Assembly (NCBI GenBank): GCA_945861175.1
Contig: CAMATR010000035.1
Span: forward strand, 1 to 9,875
DNA length: 9,875 nt
Source of the DNA: Chitinophaga pinensis
GTDB lineage: Bacteria > Bacteroidota > Bacteroidia > Flavobacteriales_D > Crocinitomicaceae
Direction of reading: 5' to 3'
Below, piece by piece: positions 1 to 6,894 of the stretch. Position numbers and translations under genes: made by a program. A model generated the notes under the pieces. That model was not told where the DNA came from and ran no database searches. It saw only the letters and a program-made list of their open reading frames with translations. The first letter of the stretch is position 1. Each line of letters begins with the position of its first letter.

Positions 1-282
1 AGCCTCTCTTGCTGAACGCAAACTAAAAACTTTCGCGGCTCTACCTGTTGGCGCCAATAAACGAGTTTTGAGTTTAAAACTGGTCAACGCCTTGACGAAA
101 GCACCCATAACTGAAGTTTTACCTGTCCCCGCATAACCTTTTAATATAAAAAGCTGTTTTCCGTCAGAAAGAAAATAAAATTCTGCTAATGCCCCAATTA
201 GTTCCTGCTGATCACTAGTTGGGGGATGTCCAAGTGAAGCAATGATGCGTTGTCGAAGAGAAAAAAGTGGGTTTTGATCCAT
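1..282 (-). CDS. RecD-like ATP-dependent DNA helicase / AAA family ATPase, N-terminal part
   Basis: Only the first 94 residues are in the window; the gene runs off the left edge. Reading leftward from the ATG at 282, the protein shows a Q-motif-like segment (PTSDQQ, residues 21-26), a Walker A loop GYAGTGKT at 49-56 that binds ATP, and motif Ia LAPTGRAAKV at 76-85. This combination is characteristic of superfamily 1 helicases of the RecD/TraA type. The family uses ATP to unwind or translocate on DNA, in the cytoplasm. The motor domains that would separate a short Bacteroidota RecD-like ATPase from a full RecD2 helicase lie outside the window, so the exact subfamily is open. It diverges from the DUF3822 gene across a 101-base spacer. 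Helicase family is confident; biological role is inference. Confidence 0.88.
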   Translation of the reverse strand, partial: MDQNPLFSLRQRIIASLGHPPTSDQQELIGALAEFYFLSDGKQLFILKGYAGTGKTSVMGAFVKALTSFKLKTRLLAPTGRAAKVFSLRSAREA

Positions 283-359
283 TGAAATAAAGATACAGCT
301 TTTATAATTATTGCATGAAACTCGCCGATGGTTTACAAGCATTGCTGAAGGTTTTTCCT

Positions 360-367
360 TAATTTTG
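360..367 (+). promoter_or_regulatory. Bacteroidota-type -7 promoter box before DUF3822
   Basis: TAATTTTG matches the Bacteroidota -7 consensus TAnnTTTG exactly. It lies 16 bases before the TTG proposed as the DUF3822 start, with an A-rich leader between. A TTG at 342-344 could be the -33 element, but its 15-base spacing is shorter than the usual 17-23. It would drive the DUF3822-rsmD-coaD block. No transcript data are available here. Confidence 0.5.
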
Positions 368-383
368 TGCAAAAGAAAAAACA

Positions 384-1139
384 TTGAGTCATCTTTCCAT
401 TGAAATAGGAGAAAACGCTATTCGATACACTGAATTCAGAGGCGAAGAAATTACGAGTCACTTTTATACATTTGGAGATAAACAAGATTATCGCTACAAG
501 GAACAACTCGAAGTGCAATTGGAAGAAATAGGCTTGAAAAACAAATCATTCGAAGAGCAGACACTTTCCTGGACAGGATTCTGTTCTACATTGATACCGA
601 ACAGTATCTTTTCCGAATCAAAACCCGAAACCCTTTACAGATTGTGTTTTGGCAATGAAACACCATCTGCTCACATCGATTACAATCGAATTCCTGAACA
701 AGGATTGGTGAACGTATATGAAATACCGGAATGGGTTAAATCATTTTTCACACTTAAATACCCGCGCATAGTAGTGCAGCATGAGGGATCACATTTACTT
801 CGTGGTATTTTTTTTGGTTCGATATTCAAACTGCGTTCCCTTGTTGCTATACACGCGAATCATTTTCTATTGTGTATTGTGAAAGAAAATAAATTACTTT
901 ACTATTCTGCCTTTGATTACTCAGAATTAGACGATATCATTTACCATTTTATCTTTACACTTCAGCAAAAAGAGTTGTTACAAGAAACAGGTACGATAGA
1001 TATTTGTCCTGGAATTGGTTTTTCAGAAGAATTAGCAAACGAGTTGACTATTAAATTGAATGCCCTGAATAATTTAAAAACTCAACCAGCTTCAGTTCAA
1101 TCTTCATTCATACAAAATGCTCAGCGATTATGCGTGTAA
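384..1139 (+). CDS. DUF3822 family protein
   Basis: 251-residue protein of unknown function, assigned by recognition of the DUF3822 pattern: an N-terminal LSIEIGENAIRY strand pair (4-15), the segment GLVNVYEIPEW (107-117), then VAIHANHFLLCIVKENKLLY in the second half. The two similar strand-rich halves recall actin-like/RNase H folds, but that is inference. The start is a TTG: an in-frame stop at 360-362 lies 21 bases upstream, no ATG lies between, and the protein contains no internal methionine codon at all, so no ATG start exists. No signal peptide or membrane segment is visible, so it is probably cytosolic. Its last ten bases overlap the start of rsmD, implying translational coupling. Possible alternative starts are other non-ATG codons downstream. 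Family call fairly sure, function unknown. Confidence 0.8.
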   Translation: MSHLSIEIGENAIRYTEFRGEEITSHFYTFGDKQDYRYKEQLEVQLEEIGLKNKSFEEQTLSWTGFCSTLIPNSIFSESKPETLYRLCFGNETPSAHIDYNRIPEQGLVNVYEIPEWVKSFFTLKYPRIVVQHEGSHLLRGIFFGSIFKLRSLVAIHANHFLLCIVKENKLLYYSAFDYSELDDIIYHFIFTLQQKELLQETGTIDICPGIGFSEELANELTIKLNALNNLKTQPASVQSSFIQNAQRLCV

Positions 1140-1675
1140 TAGGTGGACTTTTAAGAGCACGTAGGTTTTCTGTTCCAAAGAATTTCCCTTCGCGACCAAC
1201 AACTGACTTTGCGAAAGAAGGATTATTCAATATCCTGGATCACCAAATAGATCTTTTAGATATGGAAATATTAGACCTCTGCGCAGGAACCGGAAATATT
1301 TCTTTCGAATTCTTGTCACGCGAAGCGGGCAATGTAACTGCTGTTGATCTAAACACCAATTGCGTTCGTTTTATCCGAAAAATTGCAGCTCAGCTTGGAA
1401 TTGAAGATAATCTCGACACAATTAAATCAGATATAATAAGTTACATAGGCAAGATTGATAGAAAATTCGACCTGATTTTTGCCGATCCGCCATATGATGT
1501 TAAATTCCATGCTGAGATTGCAGAAATTGTGTTTGAACGATCACTATTAACTGAAAATGGTCTTCTAATTATTGAGCACGGAAAATTCACCGATCTTTCA
1601 CAGATAACGAATTTCGAATTTTTACGTAATTATGGAAACGTGAATTTTAGTTTTTTTAGAATTCAAAAAGATTAA
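1130..1675 (+). CDS. rsmD: RsmD family 16S rRNA (guanine(966)-N(2))-methyltransferase
   Basis: 181 residues, normal length for RsmD, which uses S-adenosylmethionine to methylate N2 of G966 of 16S rRNA in the small ribosomal subunit. The N-terminus MRVIGGLLRARRF and RPTTDFAKEGLFNIL (22-36) match the family's RNA-binding entry segment. SAM-binding motif I is DLCAGTGNISFEF (49-61), followed by SREA and the acidic residue D73 of motif II. The catalytic motif IV is DPPY at 119-122, as expected for N2-guanine methylation. The ATG at 1130 lies within the end of the DUF3822 gene (10-base overlap), and coaD begins 9 bases after its stop, so the three are probably one transcript. No anomaly seen; all key motifs are intact. 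Confidence 0.93.
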   Translation: MRVIGGLLRARRFSVPKNFPSRPTTDFAKEGLFNILDHQIDLLDMEILDLCAGTGNISFEFLSREAGNVTAVDLNTNCVRFIRKIAAQLGIEDNLDTIKSDIISYIGKIDRKFDLIFADPPYDVKFHAEIAEIVFERSLLTENGLLIIEHGKFTDLSQITNFEFLRNYGNVNFSFFRIQKD

Positions 1676-1684
1676 CAGATAATT

Positions 1685-2140
1685 ATGCAAAAGATTGGAT
1701 TGTTCCCTGGTTCATTTGATCCATTTACAAAAGGACACGAAGCTGTTGTGAGAAAAGCACTTGGTTTGTTTGAAGAATTAATTATTGCTATTGGTCTAAA
1801 TAGTAGTAAATCTTCTCATTTTGAATTAGGAAAACGCCAATCGCACATTGAATCGCTTTTTGATGGAAAAAATATCCGAATTGTTACTTATCAGCAACTA
1901 ACTGTTGATTTATGCAAAGAAATGGGAGCTACGCACATTATTCGTGGTCTGCGCGATTCAAAAGACTTCAGTTATGAGCGTTCCATCGCTCATATGAATG
2001 AAACACTTTCAGGAGTTCATACTGTTTTCTTTTTGACTGATCAAGAGTATACTGCCATCAATTCGACAATTGTGCGAGAAATAAACAAAAACAATGGTGA
2101 TATTTCGGCATTTGTAACAAATGCCCATCTGCTCGTTTAA
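1685..2140 (+). CDS. coaD: Phosphopantetheine adenylyltransferase
   Basis: Catalyses the reversible transfer of AMP from ATP to 4'-phosphopantetheine, giving dephospho-CoA, the penultimate step of coenzyme A synthesis in the cytoplasm. At 151 residues it has near-standard length. Nucleotidyltransferase landmarks are visible: GSFDPFTKGH at 9-18, with the TxGH catalytic histidine H18; K42 in the SSKSS loop; IRGLRDSKDFSYE at 86-98, with the phosphate-binding R87 and R90; AHMN at 102-105; and INSTIVREI near the C-terminus in place of the usual SSSxVKE. The C-terminal helix (FVTNAHLLV) looks slightly shorter than in E. coli CoaD. It follows rsmD by 9 bases in what looks like one operon. I am confident of the assignment. 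Confidence 0.95.
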   Translation: MQKIGLFPGSFDPFTKGHEAVVRKALGLFEELIIAIGLNSSKSSHFELGKRQSHIESLFDGKNIRIVTYQQLTVDLCKEMGATHIIRGLRDSKDFSYERSIAHMNETLSGVHTVFFLTDQEYTAINSTIVREINKNNGDISAFVTNAHLLV

Positions 2141-2171
2141 AGAGTGGTATAAAATCTGCTATATCTTCAAC

Positions 2172-3635
2172 ATGATTCGAAACTTCGTTCATTTATTTTG
2201 CACTTTCCTTGCGCTCAGCTCTGTCTTTTCTCAAGATGGAAAAATTGTACAGATCAAAGGATTTGCGCCAAGTTATGTTGGGCAGACTATTTCTGTTTTG
2301 GAAATTGAAGATTACCTCAGTATGAGCGAAACTAGAATCGCCTCAACAAATGTACTAGAGGACAGTACATTCACTCTTTCTTTTTATCTGAAAGAGACAC
2401 AAAAACTACTACTAAGAACTAATAAAAACAAGTGTTTTCTCTATGCGCAGCCAGGAAGCAATTACGATTTATACATACCAGAAAAAGACAAGTACGAGCC
2501 ATACCGTCCAGATGGCAACAGTATTGAACTTACATTTTTTGAGCTTGATTCCATGGATATCAATTATCGTATCTTGCAATTTCAGCGATGGTCAGATGAT
2601 GTCATAAGTAATTATTATTACCTTAGAAATATTAAACCAATAGAATTTGCTCAACAGATGGAGAGCTTTAAATCGGCAGTAGACAGTGTATATCAGCTAA
2701 AAGACACCTTGAATAAATCACTTAATGAAGCTCAGTATTTTTTCAACACGTTTGTTCTTTTTTCAATTGCCTCAATCGACAATATTCAATATGCTGCGGA
2801 ACGAAATCGTTATGAAAAGCATGATTTTTTTATAAAATATTCTCCTGTTGCTTATCGGAATGATGCCTATATGGAATACATTAAATCATTTTATGAAAAG
2901 ATGATTCCTCGATTATCGATGGAAACAAACAATCGACTTTATTTAGGTCTTTTAAAAAGCAGCCCAACATTGATAATGAAAGCCCTAGGGAATGAATATA
3001 CTTTAATCAATATGAGAATTCGCGAAATAGTGATGATCAAAGCATTATCAGAAGAATTCTATTCAAAAGATTTTCCTCAGACGAATATCCTAGCCGTTTT
3101 AGACAGTGTTGCAAACCACAGTTTATTCCAAGCCAACGCGGTAATAGCAAAAAATATGATTAATCGTTTGACTGAACTAAGTGTTGGAGGAAAGGCACCT
3201 GATTTCGTTTTAAAAACTGATAAAGGAGAAACAATAACGCTTGAATCACTGCCTAAGAAACATATATACATACATTTCTATGACCCTTCAAGTCAAAAAA
3301 ATACGATTGAACTTGAACCTTTGATCAAACTTCATAAAACTTATAAAGAAGACATTACGTTTATTACAGTCTATCCTGAAAATGTTTATTCAACAGCTGA
3401 TACAGCTAAATTTTTAAATACTATTCCTTGGACCAAATGTCAAACAGATAAAACAAATCCAATTTGGAAAAACTACAAGGTCAGTTCCTATCCAACCTAT
3501 ATTCTATTGGATGGTTATGGTTATGTTGTGGGTGCACCAGCACTTTCGCCAATGCCAGATGGTCAATACCAAACTATTGATAAGTCATTTTTCTTCATTC
3601 AACGAACAAACAAAGAATTGCGCGGTAAAGATTGA
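2172..3635 (+). CDS. Exported thioredoxin-fold (TlpA/AhpC-like) protein lacking CXXC
   Basis: 487 residues from the ATG at 2172. I chose this start because it opens directly on a signal peptide (MIRNFVHLFCTFLALSSVFS, cleavage near 20-22), whereas the in-frame ATG at 2121 would add 17 residues and overlap coaD. After a beta-rich N-terminal region (about 25-130) resembling the DUF4369-type domains of Bacteroidota TlpA proteins comes a mostly helical middle, then a thioredoxin-like domain from about 338: VGGKAPDF (338-345), the strand KHIYIHFYD, and the cis-proline loop SSYPTY with P441. The active-site position reads FYDPSSQKNT (about 369-378) with no cysteine, so ordinary disulfide chemistry is not expected. 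The protein is probably periplasmic or envelope-bound. It starts 31 bases after coaD and may be the operon's last gene. Function unknown. Confidence 0.75.
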   Translation: MIRNFVHLFCTFLALSSVFSQDGKIVQIKGFAPSYVGQTISVLEIEDYLSMSETRIASTNVLEDSTFTLSFYLKETQKLLLRTNKNKCFLYAQPGSNYDLYIPEKDKYEPYRPDGNSIELTFFELDSMDINYRILQFQRWSDDVISNYYYLRNIKPIEFAQQMESFKSAVDSVYQLKDTLNKSLNEAQYFFNTFVLFSIASIDNIQYAAERNRYEKHDFFIKYSPVAYRNDAYMEYIKSFYEKMIPRLSMETNNRLYLGLLKSSPTLIMKALGNEYTLINMRIREIVMIKALSEEFYSKDFPQTNILAVLDSVANHSLFQANAVIAKNMINRLTELSVGGKAPDFVLKTDKGETITLESLPKKHIYIHFYDPSSQKNTIELEPLIKLHKTYKEDITFITVYPENVYSTADTAKFLNTIPWTKCQTDKTNPIWKNYKVSSYPTYILLDGYGYVVGAPALSPMPDGQYQTIDKSFFFIQRTNKELRGKD

Positions 3636-3648
3636 TAAAACAAACTTT

Positions 3649-3681
3649 GGCTGACTGGCATTAATGAGTCGTGGCCTTTTT
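3649..3681 (+). terminator. Possible rho-independent terminator
   Basis: GGCTGACT (3649-3656) can pair with AGTCG-TG-GCC (3667-3676, with a two-base bulge) across a 10-base loop, and the stem is followed by five Ts (3677-3681). It lies 13 bases after the stop of the thioredoxin-fold gene, a fitting place for the end of the DUF3822-to-thioredoxin transcript. The stem is imperfect and includes a G-T pair, so confidence is modest. Confidence 0.4.
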
Positions 3682-3694
3682 CAAGACTTATTCC

Positions 3695-3702
3695 TAATTT
3701 TA
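3695..3702 (+). promoter_or_regulatory. Weak candidate -7 promoter box before the nitroreductase gene
   Basis: TAATTTTA differs from the Bacteroidota TAnnTTTG box only at the last base. It lies 19 bases before the ATG at 3722 and just after the candidate terminator. No TTG is present at the -33 distance. AT-rich sequence produces such matches by chance, so this is tentative. Confidence 0.28.
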
Positions 3703-3721
3703 CAAAAATTCAATTTTTGAT

Positions 3722-4309
3722 ATGCGATTCAATCTTTCAGAAATCAACGAACTCATTCGTAATAGAAGAACAATCTATCCTGAACAATACAGTGAACGTA
3801 AAGTATTCCGTGAACAAATAGAAGTGATCTTAAACAATGCACAATGGGCTCCAACACATGGTAACACACAACCATGGAGATTCCAAGTTTTCATGGAGGA
3901 AAGCAGGCAGCGATTGAGTGATTTTATGTCTCAGACGTATTTAGAAATAACACCAAAAGAACAGCAAAACGATTCGAAATTGGCGAAAATGTTATCTAGA
4001 CCAATGAAAGCATCAGCAGTGATTGCGGTTTGTATGGAACGACAGGCTGAAGAGAAAATTCTAGAAATTGAAGAAATTGAAGCTGTTGCCTGTGCAATTC
4101 AAAACATACATCTAACCTGCACAGCATATGGCTTAGGCGGATTTTGGTCAACACCTAAGCTCATTTATCATGAAAAAATGAATGAATTTCTTGGTATTGG
4201 TCAAAAAGATAAATGCCTTGGTTTATTTTACATTGGATATCCTTCCATCGAATGGCCAACAGCGCACAGAAAACCTCTTGAATATACGACAAAGTGGTTT
4301 GAAAAGTGA
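3722..4309 (+). CDS. Nitroreductase family protein
   Basis: 195-residue FMN-dependent oxidoreductase of the nitroreductase fold, probably cytosolic and dimeric as in the family. Visible signatures are the N-terminal FMN-phosphate motif RNRRT (13-17), the flavin-contacting segment APTHGNTQPWRF (43-54), the helix AVACAIQNIHLTCTAYGLGG (121-140) followed by FWST, and GLFYIGYP (167-174) near the C-terminus. The arrangement resembles the compact YdjA-like subgroup, but the natural substrate cannot be read from sequence; members of the superfamily reduce nitroaromatics, quinones, flavins or other electrophiles with NAD(P)H. It stands apart from the upstream block, after a possible terminator, and 72 bases precede the next gene, so a shared transcript with the barrel gene is possible but not shown. 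Confidence 0.88.
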   Translation: MRFNLSEINELIRNRRTIYPEQYSERKVFREQIEVILNNAQWAPTHGNTQPWRFQVFMEESRQRLSDFMSQTYLEITPKEQQNDSKLAKMLSRPMKASAVIAVCMERQAEEKILEIEEIEAVACAIQNIHLTCTAYGLGGFWSTPKLIYHEKMNEFLGIGQKDKCLGLFYIGYPSIEWPTAHRKPLEYTTKWFEK

Positions 4310-4381
4310 AGCAAGAAAAATGATTTTCATTAAAGATTCTTTTACAACGGTTAATAGTAGATTCAAACTATCTTCACAGCA

Positions 4382-5143
4382 ATGAAAAGATTTTTCCTGC
4401 TAATTCTTGTATTATCTTCATTCCATTCTTTTTCACAAAAGAAATCGAGTAAACGTGAGCGATTTCCTTCTTACTTTGGAATTCAAGTTAGGCCTATTCT
4501 TCCAACACGATACATTGGGGAACCAATATCTGTTTTAAATTCACAAGAATTCTCGACCACCATTACTCAAAAAGTGGGTTATTCTTTTGGTGGAACTGTT
4601 CGAGCAGGATTGACGCGTCTATTGGCATTTGAATCTGGAATCAACTTTACGCAGCGACAATTTGGTGTTGACATGTCAGTTGCCGATTCAAATGTATTTG
4701 CGACCAATGATTTAACCTTTATCTGTTACGACATTCCGATTAATGGGTTGGTTTATGTTCAGTTAAGCGAGCGATTTTACATGAATGCTTCGTTGGGTGC
4801 AGCGCTTACATTTAAGCCTACAGATATTGGAACAGTGACTTTGCCTGGAGGAGCATTTACTTTTTTCCATACTGGTTTTGCAGAAAAAAAGGGAGGAATC
4901 GACCTCAATGCAAATTTTGGCTTTGAGTTCAGAACTGAAAATAAAGGATTTTTCTACCTTGGTGGTTCAGCGAGAGTGCCCTTTTCACCCCTATTTGAAA
5001 TGATTGCCATCTACAAATACGAGGGTTATAAAAAGACTATAAAAGGGAATATTGACGGATCTTTTCTATCTGTTGATTTTAAGTATTTCTTTCCGAATAT
5101 AAATAATAAAGGAAATCAATTTCAAAATGGACCCATTGAATAA
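4382..5143 (+). CDS. Outer-membrane beta-barrel protein (PorT/OMP_b-brl-like)
   Basis: 253 residues beginning with a clear signal peptide, MKRFFLLILVLSSFHSFSQ, followed by a short basic linker (KKSSKRER, 20-27). The rest alternates polar and hydrophobic or aromatic residues in repeated amphipathic strands, for example YSFGGTVRAGLTRLLAFESGINF, FYMNASLGAALTF and GFFYLGGSARVPF, with turns between them, and one of the last strands is SFLSVDFKYFF. This is the pattern of small eight-to-ten-stranded Bacteroidota barrels often annotated PorT family or outer membrane beta-barrel. It is not enough to claim the type IX secretion protein PorT itself. The gene end overlaps the start of the cupin gene by 17 bases, so the two are probably translated from one message. 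Function unknown beyond outer-membrane placement. Confidence 0.75.
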   Translation: MKRFFLLILVLSSFHSFSQKKSSKRERFPSYFGIQVRPILPTRYIGEPISVLNSQEFSTTITQKVGYSFGGTVRAGLTRLLAFESGINFTQRQFGVDMSVADSNVFATNDLTFICYDIPINGLVYVQLSERFYMNASLGAALTFKPTDIGTVTLPGGAFTFFHTGFAEKKGGIDLNANFGFEFRTENKGFFYLGGSARVPFSPLFEMIAIYKYEGYKKTIKGNIDGSFLSVDFKYFFPNINNKGNQFQNGPIE

Positions 5144-5618
5144 CATCGATACAGAAATAAACGCAATCGTAGAGAAACTGCAGCTACTTCCCCATCCAGA
5201 AGGGGGATTTTACAAAGAAGTGTATAGATCAGAAGAGATAATTGAAAGTCGCGACCGGAATCTTTTAACATCTATTTATTTTCTATTGACTTCATCTAAT
5301 ATTTCAAAATTTCACCGCATAAAAAGTGACGAATTATGGTATTTTCATGCAGGAAGCCCTCTTATAGTTCATACTCTTGATCGAAATGGTTATGCTCAAC
5401 ACCTTGTAGGAAATAACCTAGATGCAGGGCAAAAACCACAATTATTAGTCCCTAAAAATACCATTTTTGGATCCAGTGTTTTAAATGAAAACAGTTATTC
5501 GCTTGTTTCATGTGCCGTATCTCCAGGATTTGATTTTATGGACTTTGAATTGTTTACAGCGGAAGTTTTACTCGCCGATTTTCCCGGAGAAAAGGAAATT
5601 ATCGCCCGATTAACTTAA
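5127..5618 (+). CDS. DUF985 / Cupin_5 domain protein
   Basis: 163 residues forming a single cupin domain of the DUF985 (Cupin_5, YML079w-like) family. Hallmarks are LLPHPEGGFYKEVYRS at 20-35, SIYFLL at 49-54, the first cupin motif SKFHRIKSDELWYFHAG at 60-76, with H63 and E69 as likely metal-site residues, and the late segment SYSLVSCAVSPGFDFMDFEL. Reaction and ligand are not established for most members; sugar or nucleotide-sugar binding has been suggested for relatives. No signal peptide is seen, so the protein should be cytosolic. Its ATG lies inside the barrel gene (17-base overlap), and its last 20 bases overlap the end of the convergent BNR gene. Family sure, function unknown. Confidence 0.88.
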   Translation: MDPLNNIDTEINAIVEKLQLLPHPEGGFYKEVYRSEEIIESRDRNLLTSIYFLLTSSNISKFHRIKSDELWYFHAGSPLIVHTLDRNGYAQHLVGNNLDAGQKPQLLVPKNTIFGSSVLNENSYSLVSCAVSPGFDFMDFELFTAEVLLADFPGEKEIIARLT

Positions 5619-6894
5619 TTAGTTCCTCCTCTTGAACTAATGTTACCCATAGAGATATTTTCCCATCATCCATTCTAGGATAAATTGGCCGAATAACCCC
5701 TTCTACGGCTGAAATATTCAGGTAATCACCAAAGAATTTTTCTGCTACTGGAGTAAACGATTTATCTGAAATACGAAAATCTTGAAATGTCTGACCACCG
5801 TCTGCTGAGCGAGTTAAGTATACGTCAGTGGTATTGTCATCGTGATTCCTGCGATCATAATAAACGAAGTATAAGTTTCCATTACTTTGATCAATAGTCA
5901 ACCATGTAAAAAATTGATGCCTTTTCGATGTGTCTTGGTTCACTTTTATTGCCTTTGACCAAGATTTCCCTCCATCTTTCGAAATAGACAACCAAGAATC
6001 TGTGTCCTTCTTTCCATTGCGCTGATCACACCAATTCAAATATAAATTTCCTCTATTTGGTCCATTACTTAAATCCGAGACTAATATTGGTAATCCATTG
6101 GCCCGATTCATACCAGGAATATTGAGGTCCCAACCTTCGACTTGTAAATCAATAAATTGTTCTGCAGGGAGCCATTTTTTTCCGCCATCTCTTGAAACTT
6201 GCATCACCAAGCCCTTTGGTCCAGACCAGGTCACAAAGATCTCACCATTTGGTCCTACCGCCGGAACAGCTCCTTCCACTGTATTATCGCTATCTACACA
6301 ATCTCCTGCATATTTTGAAATTCGCATAGGATTAGACCATGTTTTTCCTTGATCTGATGATTTTGAGAATAAGATGATTGATGAATCTTTAGGGTCCTGA
6401 GAATCATATTTATCGAACTGTGTCCAAGTCATGTAAATTTCATTGGTAATGGGGTTTAGCACTGTCCAGTGTTTATCCTGTGCTTTACTGCCATTTGGCT
6501 TAGGAAAAGTGCCCTCGTTAAACTTACCATCAACTTTTCCCGTTGACTGGCAAACAATCCGATCAATCCATGAGGTCTTTTTGTAATCAGCCAAATGGAA
6601 ATAATACAATCTACCTGTCGTATCGAACATTAAAACGGGGTCACCCCAAACACCATAAACACTTGAAATTTTCTTACTAGACCATGTTGAACCTCCATCT
6701 TTGGAATAATAATAATCACTAATTATACAGCCCGCTGCAATATTATTATTGTTGGTTGGATCTATAGCAATGGATGGTTCAGATTGACCATAAATCACTG
6801 AGCTAATTCTAGGTGCCTGCAGCTGGACATTTTTAAATGCTGTTTGGGCGTATCCCTGACCAGTAATTAGAATAATAATTATTAAACTTCTCAT
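5599..6894 (-). CDS. Secreted BNR/Asp-box repeat protein (sialidase-like propeller)
   Basis: 431 residues with an N-terminal signal peptide (MRSLIIIILITGQGYAQ), so exported. Five Asp-box repeats of the type SxDxGxTW are visible: SKDGGSTW (64-71), SSDQGKTW (179-186), SRDGGKKW (234-241), SKDGGKSW (305-312) and the variant SADGGQTF (363-370). These mark a beta-propeller like that of sialidases and many other exported proteins. The sialidase FRIP/YRIP arginine motif is not evident near the N-terminus, so enzymatic sialidase activity should not be assumed. No C-terminal type IX sorting domain is seen; the protein simply ends KLIGR. Its ATG overlaps the TGA of the M61 peptidase gene (ATGA), strongly suggesting co-translation. 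Its 3' end overlaps the convergent cupin gene. Ligand or substrate unknown. Confidence 0.82.
   Translation of the reverse strand: MRSLIIIILITGQGYAQTAFKNVQLQAPRISSVIYGQSEPSIAIDPTNNNNIAAGCIISDYYYSKDGGSTWSSKKISSVYGVWGDPVLMFDTTGRLYYFHLADYKKTSWIDRIVCQSTGKVDGKFNEGTFPKPNGSKAQDKHWTVLNPITNEIYMTWTQFDKYDSQDPKDSSIILFSKSSDQGKTWSNPMRISKYAGDCVDSDNTVEGAVPAVGPNGEIFVTWSGPKGLVMQVSRDGGKKWLPAEQFIDLQVEGWDLNIPGMNRANGLPILVSDLSNGPNRGNLYLNWCDQRNGKKDTDSWLSISKDGGKSWSKAIKVNQDTSKRHQFFTWLTIDQSNGNLYFVYYDRRNHDDNTTDVYLTRSADGGQTFQDFRISDKSFTPVAEKFFGDYLNISAVEGVIRPIYPRMDDGKISLWVTLVQEEELIKLIGR

Noticed and set aside
288..295. Minus-strand TATCTTTA as promoter of the helicase gene
   Set aside because: Only 7 of 8 positions of the box idea fit (last base wrong) and it would lie 5 bases from the ATG, too close for a normal leader.
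333..518. Minus-strand open frame opposite the start of DUF3822
   Set aside because: It lies antisense to a recognisable gene, with composition typical of the reverse of coding sequence and no recognisable family.
2121..2171. In-frame upstream ATG extending the thioredoxin-fold protein by 17 residues
   Set aside because: The extension would bury the signal peptide behind a non-hydrophobic N-terminus and overlap coaD; the ATG at 2172 opens directly on the signal sequence.
4182..4385. Plus-strand 67-codon frame bridging the nitroreductase and barrel genes
   Set aside because: Most of it is the nitroreductase gene read in another frame; the tail has no recognisable feature.
6098..6352. Plus-strand frame opposite the BNR gene, rich in Pro, Ser and Gly
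   Set aside because: It is the antisense reading of the Asp-box coding region and has no independent support; similar antisense frames at 7416-7640 and 8808-9029 were rejected for the same reason.
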